The notes under the pieces: generated by a model | Database searches by the model: none | Told to the model about the DNA's origin: nothing | What the model saw: the letters and a program-made list of their open reading frames with translations, nothing else | Shown: positions 59,826-64,000 of the stretch, piece by piece | Numbering within the stretch: the first letter of the stretch is position 1 | Layout: the number at the start of each line of letters is the position of its first letter | Translations under genes and position numbers: made by a program | From: Cricetomys ansorgei | Taxonomy: Eukaryota > Chordata > Mammalia > Rodentia > Nesomyidae | Assembly: GCA_026225945.1 (NCBI GenBank) | Contig: JAMJFZ010001258.1 | Location: 7,788,001 to 7,852,000, forward strand | Reading direction: 5' to 3' | DNA length: 64,000 nt

Positions 59826-60195
59826 TCAAATTTCTGTTTCTATAAAGAAATACATGAGGCTGTTTTTTTAACTAAAGAAAAGGTTTTCTTTTTCTTATAG
59901 TGTCGGAGGCTCCGAGGACATGCTGTTTTTTTCTCAGCTCTCATGAAGGCCTGCAGGTAGATTGTCACATTGTCAGGAGGGAGTACAAGATGGGGATCCT
60001 GTGGTGAGACAGGAAGCAAGGAAGTAGGCAGAGTCAGGTTCCCTCTTACAACAACAGGCTCTAATGGGAAACTCCCCAGGTCCCAGGAGAGCCATCTTAA
60101 TCCTTAACAAATTAGGTGTATCCAGTGACCTATGGAATTTCTAGTAGGTTCTCTCTCTTAAAGGTCACATAACCTCTTAGCACTTATGAACTTGT
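59826..60195 (-). mobile_element. MST/MLT1-type MaLR LTR (ancient)
   Basis: AGAAATACATGAGGCTGTTT, CAGGTTCCCTCTTACAACAA and GTCACATAACCTCTTAGCAC resemble the reverse strand of mammalian MaLR LTRs. Confidence 0.65.
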
Positions 60196-60611
60196 TTTTT
60201 TTTTCCCCCACCCAATAGGTTTCCTAGAAGGAGAGGCTAAATAAGGGTCACCCTAAAATTACATGTCATTATGATCACCCAACGGCAAATAACACTAGGA
60301 ATTTCATCTGAAATCTGGAGAGTGGACGGAAGGATGGGGTTCCTGTCATCAAAGCACGACAAGGGCAGCGATGGTGCAGAGGAGACGGAACCCTTAGCCA
60401 TCAGCCGCTGGGGATGCAAAATGGTGCAGTCACTTTAAAGCTTGTCCGTTCTTCCAAATATTAAGCACAGGCTTACAACGTGATCTAGAAATTCTACCCC
60501 CAGCGAAGTAGGCATTTTTAGAATGCATTATTCCTAAGGGTTTATAGCAGCATTATTCATAGCATCACCAAAAAAATCTCTCCAAGGACTGTTTGAATCA
60601 ATAGGTAAAAC

Positions 60612-60763
60612 ATGGCTGGGCATGGTGGTACACTTCTGTACTCCCAACACATGGGGGCGCTGAGGCGGGACTGTGAATTTGAGGTCAGTCTGAGCTATCC
60701 AGTGAATCTGAGGCTAGCCTCAGCTACGTAGCAAGACCCTGTTTCCGAAAATACAATACAGTG
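60612..60763 (+). mobile_element. B1-like SINE inside L1M
   Basis: ATGGCTGGGCATGGTGGTAC, GGGGGCGCTGAGGCGGGACT and GCAAGACCCTGTTTCCGAAA. The middle is partly duplicated (two GAGGYYAG... stretches). Confidence 0.88.
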
Positions 60764-60955
60764 AGGACGGGTGAGATGGCTCAGTGGGTGGAAGCACTTG
60801 CTGCACGTGTCTGAAGAGTTAGTTTCAATACCCAGAATGCACTGCAGAAGGAGCAAACTGATTCCGGAAGTTGCCCTCCAACATCCATGCACATGTTCTG
60901 GCATGCTCACGCCTGTGTATGCACACCCCCCCCCCACCAAAACAGCAATAAATAC
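60764..60955 (+). mobile_element. tRNA-derived SINE (B3/B4 group)
   Basis: GACGGGTGAGATGGCTCAGT, GGAAGCACTTGCTGCACGTG, GGAGCAAACTGATTCCGGAA, then a C run (60927-60936) and CAATAAATAC tail. Confidence 0.88.
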
Positions 60956-61454
60956 AACGAAATGAAACAAACCCCACAAAAAGCAACATGTCCACTTAAT
61001 GGATTAAACTGCAACAAGAGAAGTCCCGGCCCATGCTACATTGGGATCGATCCTGAGAACACTGTGCTAAGAGAAAGAAGCTGGTCACAGAGAGGCATAT
61101 TCCATGATCCCGTTATTATGAAGTGGTCAAGGTAACAACAAAGAAAGAGGAAGCAGACTCGGGGGTGCTCGAAGCTGGGGAGGATGCAGGAAATGAGCTA
61201 TGCTAAAGGATGTGAAGTTTCATTTTATGGTGATAAAAGTGTCCAGAGCGGACTGCGGTGGTGATTGCGCAACTCTGCAAACACACAAACCGTGCGTAAT
61301 TGTAGTCCTTCGGTGGATGCATTGTATGGCATCTAAACCGTATCCCAATAAAGCTGTTCAAAAGAAATACAGGGATAAAAACAGATACTTAAGAGAAGCA
61401 AGAGATACATAAAAAGATAAAGGCTTGTGAGAAGCAGGAATCGGAGTATTAGAA

Positions 61455-61695
61455 ATCAGGAACCTGGGCAGATGGCTCAGGAATGAGAGTGCAAGCAGTT
61501 CAAATACTCAGCACCCCCATAAACAGCCAGGCATGGGTGTACACCCACCTGTAACCTCAACGCTGTGGGAAGGGGAGACAGGAGGATTGTCTAAGTTTGC
61601 TAGCAGTCAGGTTAGCTCTAGATTCGGTAAGGCTGTCTCAAAGGAGTGAGGAGGAGGAGGGTGACAGAACGGGACACCCACCATCCTCCTCTGGC

Positions 61696-61738
<43 letters not shown>

Positions 61739-61753
61739 TATGTGTGTGTGTAC
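61455..61753 (+). mobile_element. B4-family SINE with (TG)n tail
   Basis: CCTGGGCAGATGGCTCAGGA head, AACAGCCAGGCATGGGTGTA, GGGAGACAGGAGGATTGTCT body, and a (TG)n tract at 61699-61752 in the tail. Confidence 0.82.
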
Positions 61754-62553
61754 CCCCCTCCATGCTCTTCTTCCCATGTGTTCGCATACTATACCCGCTC
61801 ACGACTGTCTCACTAATATATATTTTAGGGGTACCCAGTTTATTTCAAGAGGGGGCTTCTATCAGGCAGATTGTGATCAGGGCAAGTGATGGTTAATAAT
61901 GAGAAATGGTGACGTGAGCCTAAGCACTCAATTGTTTTGTTATTTCTGAATATTTTCACGCAGGGCTTTGAAGCCCGAGCAGCCCGTGGGTCTGTTTTTC
62001 TGCTCCGTTTGTTTGTTTGGCTGGTTTGAGTTAGCAATGAGAATGCATATGGCAAGGGACGCTCATGACATCAGTACCAACGGGACTGCCAAAATCCTGC
62101 CAAGTCCCAGTGACTTGCCCCAGGACTTGAAAAACCCAAATTGCAAAATAGCAAGGGTGGAGGACTTGCCAGTTGGTGTAAAGTTTGGAAGTTTGTTCAA
62201 GCGCCAGAGGTGACAACATTCTGGCAAGAAGTTGTTCAGTTCAATTGCAAGGACAGCTTCAGTGGGGGTTGAAACCCAGGCCGTGTCTTGTTCGATTCTC
62301 CTGGAGGAAGGGGTCACAAATCAGATGTTGGGTGAAACTTCGGCAGGTAAAGAATGGCATGTACTACTGGACGGCTCTCTGTCTCTTCTCTGGGAGAGGG
62401 GCTGCTCCCCGTGTGATGCTTCTTGCTCGATGGAAGAAAGGACAGTGTTGCCAAACCAGCCTGAGTTTTCAAAGGAAGCTGAAGATAGGGATTTTTAGGT
62501 ATTGAAGTCTTCCTTTTAAACTGCTGCCGTTTAATCAGAATTTGGAGGTTTTG
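61754..62553. other. Single-copy sequence
   Basis: No repeat firmly recognised. Overlapping frames of 60-106 codons on both strands (62031-62505) have no domain. Confidence 0.5.
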
Positions 62554-62763
62554 TTTTTTTTTTTTTTTTTTTTTTTATTCATTTCATGTGTATGTGTGTG
62601 CTCCATGTGCACGCAGGTGTCTGTGGAGGCCCGAAAGGGGCATTAGCCCTGAACCTGGAGTCACAGGTAGTTGTGAGCCACCTTAGGTGGGTGCTAGGAA
62701 CCAAAGGTTCTCTGCAAGAGCAGCCAGTGCTCTTAACCACTGAGTCACCCTCAGCTCCATCTA
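62554..62763 (-). mobile_element. B2/B3-type SINE with long T head
   Basis: A pure T run (62554-62576) is its A tail in reverse, followed by ATGTGTATGTGTGTGCTCCA, GTTGTGAGCCACCTTAGGTG and CCACTGAGTCACCCTCAGCT. Confidence 0.9.
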
Positions 62764-63269
62764 ATCATAATTTGAAATGCAATGGCCTACAGCAATTTAT
62801 GGGAGCAAATTATTTGCGAATCATATACTTGAGAGATTCGTATCTAGAATATAGAAAGAATGCTTATAATTCAACAACATTGACGACATTAACAGTGATA
62901 AACAACCTGACTCTGAAGTTGGAAAAGGGTCCAAACAGACACATCTTCCTGTGGAGATACATACACGATCAATAAACACGTGAAAAATTCTAAATATCAG
63001 GAGAAGAGAAATGCAAACCACAGTGAGATACTACTTTATACCCACTTAGGAGTGCTGGTGAGAACAGAGAGAGACTGGAGCCCTCATAGAATGCTAGGCC
63101 TCATCTCTAAAACAATCTCATCACCCCTGACAGCAGAATAGCAGTTCCTCAAAGGGTTAAGTGGAATAGCCGTGAGATTAGCATTTTACCTCCTAGTTAC
63201 CTACTTAAAACAATTAAAACATGTGCAAATAAAAAGCTGCAAATGAATTTCAATACTAACATTGCTCAT

Positions 63270-63721
63270 TGTAGTAGTTACTTTTCCTTTGCTGTGATAA
63301 ACACAGAAGGGTTTATTTGGGCCAAGGGTATCCGTTGTAGCAAGCTGACAGCTCAGAGCTCACATCTTCAACTGTGAGCAGGAAGCAGAGGGAGAGCAAG
63401 GGGAATGGTGTGAGGCTTTGAAATCTGCCCCCCTCCCCCACCAGGCAGAGTTTCTCTGTTGTAACTCTGGCTGTCCTGGAACTCACTCTGTAGACCTGGC
63501 TGGCCTTGAACTCACAGAGATCTGTCTGCCTCTGCTTCTCGAGTGCTGGGATTAAAGGTTTCAGGGCTTGAGGTTTTGAAATCTTAAAGCCCAGCCCGAG
63601 TGACATATTCCCTCCATCAAGGCCCACACCTCCTAAATCTATAACAACGGCTCCAGCAACTGGGTACCGAAGTATTCAAACATCTGAGCTTATAGAGGAC
63701 ATGCTCATTCAAACCACTACA
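63270..63721 (-). mobile_element. ORR1/MT-type MaLR LTR inside L1M, holding a B1
   Basis: Begins TGTAGTAGTTACTTTTCCTT and ends ATTCAAACCACTACA. CTCAT (63265-63269) and TTCAT (63722-63726) flank it as a 5-bp target duplication with one change, as expected for ERVL-type integration. The B1 within it is listed next. Confidence 0.88.
63427..63574 (-). mobile_element. B1 SINE inside the LTR
   Basis: ACTCTGTAGACCTGGCTGGC and GAGTGCTGGGATTAAAGG. TTTGAAATCT is repeated exactly at 63417-63426 and 63575-63584. This is the youngest of three nested insertions. Confidence 0.95.
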
Positions 63722-63875
63722 TTCATGTACCCCCAAAGTGGGAACATCACAAATATTCACCCACTGGTGAAAGATAATCTCCCATCACATGGGATATGAT
63801 TTAGTGCATTTGGAATAAAGAAGGAGTCGAGGGCTGCTACATGCTACAACACTGATAAGACTTTAAAATGCTGTG

Positions 63876-64000
63876 TCCGGGTGTTCACAATCACCCGAGA
63901 GTGATGTGAGCTTTCTGACGCTCTCTCTGGCCTTCAGGGACGCCTGCAGTCACTTATGCACATCCCACACCCCGTACTCACAATACAAATAATTTAAAAT
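63876..64000 (+). mobile_element. B2/B3-type SINE 3' part
   Basis: GAGCTTTCTGACGCTCTCTC, TGGCCTTCAGGGACGCCTGC and an ATACAAATAATTTAAAAT end. The head is missing and the element may run past the window. Confidence 0.6.

Larger units (their letters stand above)
60415..61370 (+). mobile_element. Ancient L1M 3' end, interrupted by two SINEs
   Basis: Part 1 (60415-60611): AAATGGTGCAGTCACTTTAA, CAGCATTATTCATAGCATCA. Part 2 (60956-61370): CATGCTACATTGGGATCGAT, GTGCTAAGAGAAAGAAGCTG, GGTGGTGATTGCGCAACTCT, CCCAATAAAGCTGTTC. The whole 3' end of an L1M copy is readable once the SINEs are set aside. Confidence 0.85.
62800..63875 (+). mobile_element. Ancient L1M ORF2 end, interrupted by an LTR
   Basis: AGAAATGCAAACCACAGTGA, TTATACCCACTTAGGAGTGC, GCAGTTCCTCAAAGGGTTAA in part 1 (62800-63269). 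CACCCACTGGTGAAAGATAA and GGCTGCTACATGCTACAACA in part 2 (63722-63875). Frames of up to 129 codons here are remnants. Confidence 0.8.

Overview
The window reads as non-coding nuclear DNA of a muroid rodent. The evidence is dense coverage by B1 (7SL-derived), B2/B3-type and B4/RSINE1-type (tRNA-derived) and ID-type SINEs, rodent LINE-1 3' ends, and ORR1/MT-type MaLR LTRs. These sit on an older layer of mammalian-wide repeats (MIR, L1M, MER5A-type hAT, MLT1). All B2/B3-type copies seen carry a CCCAYATGGCAGCTCA-like core and none shows the AACCACATGGTGGC core of the young mouse/rat B2. There is also no burst of young ID elements. I therefore lean to a muroid other than house mouse or brown rat, but the species cannot be fixed from this window. 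No prokaryotic feature, operon, CRISPR array, rRNA or functional tRNA gene is visible.

No protein-coding gene can be supported. The open frames are short, and nearly all fall in repeats (B1/B4 composites, MaLR internal sequence, LINE-1 remnants, a minisatellite) or in sequence with no recognisable domain. One 106-bp stretch (35486-35591) has good splice-site context on both sides and is the only candidate exon I could pick out.

Layout. 1-13 kb: B1, B4 and B3 copies, an MLT1 LTR, ancient L1M pieces, two ORR1-like LTRs, and two copies of an approximately 330-bp repeat I do not recognise. 13-19 kb: MIR, MER5A-type, L1M, and a B4 split by an L1 3' end plus two B1s. 19.3-21.5 kb: a repeat-poor block. 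21.6-30.4 kb: SINE clusters, a MaLR LTR holding a G-rich tract, and a MaLR LTR followed by its internal sequence. 30.4-42 kb: mostly single-copy sequence, with a 51/52-bp minisatellite at 36 kb and a 3.2-kb repeat-poor block at 37.5-40.7 kb. 42-54 kb: SINEs, an unclassified composite at 44.5-45.1 kb and a minus-strand LINE-1 ORF1 remnant. 54-64 kb: a LINE-1 ORF2 remnant interrupted by a candidate solo LTR, then two ancient L1M copies, each broken by younger insertions.

The sequence behaves as an archive of nested insertions rather than a set of cooperating genes. Several insertions keep readable target-site duplications, so their order can be worked out. No new biological system was found. 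The most unusual items are the unrecognised two-copy repeat, the candidate solo LTR inside LINE-1, the B1-seeded minisatellite and the repeat-poor blocks.
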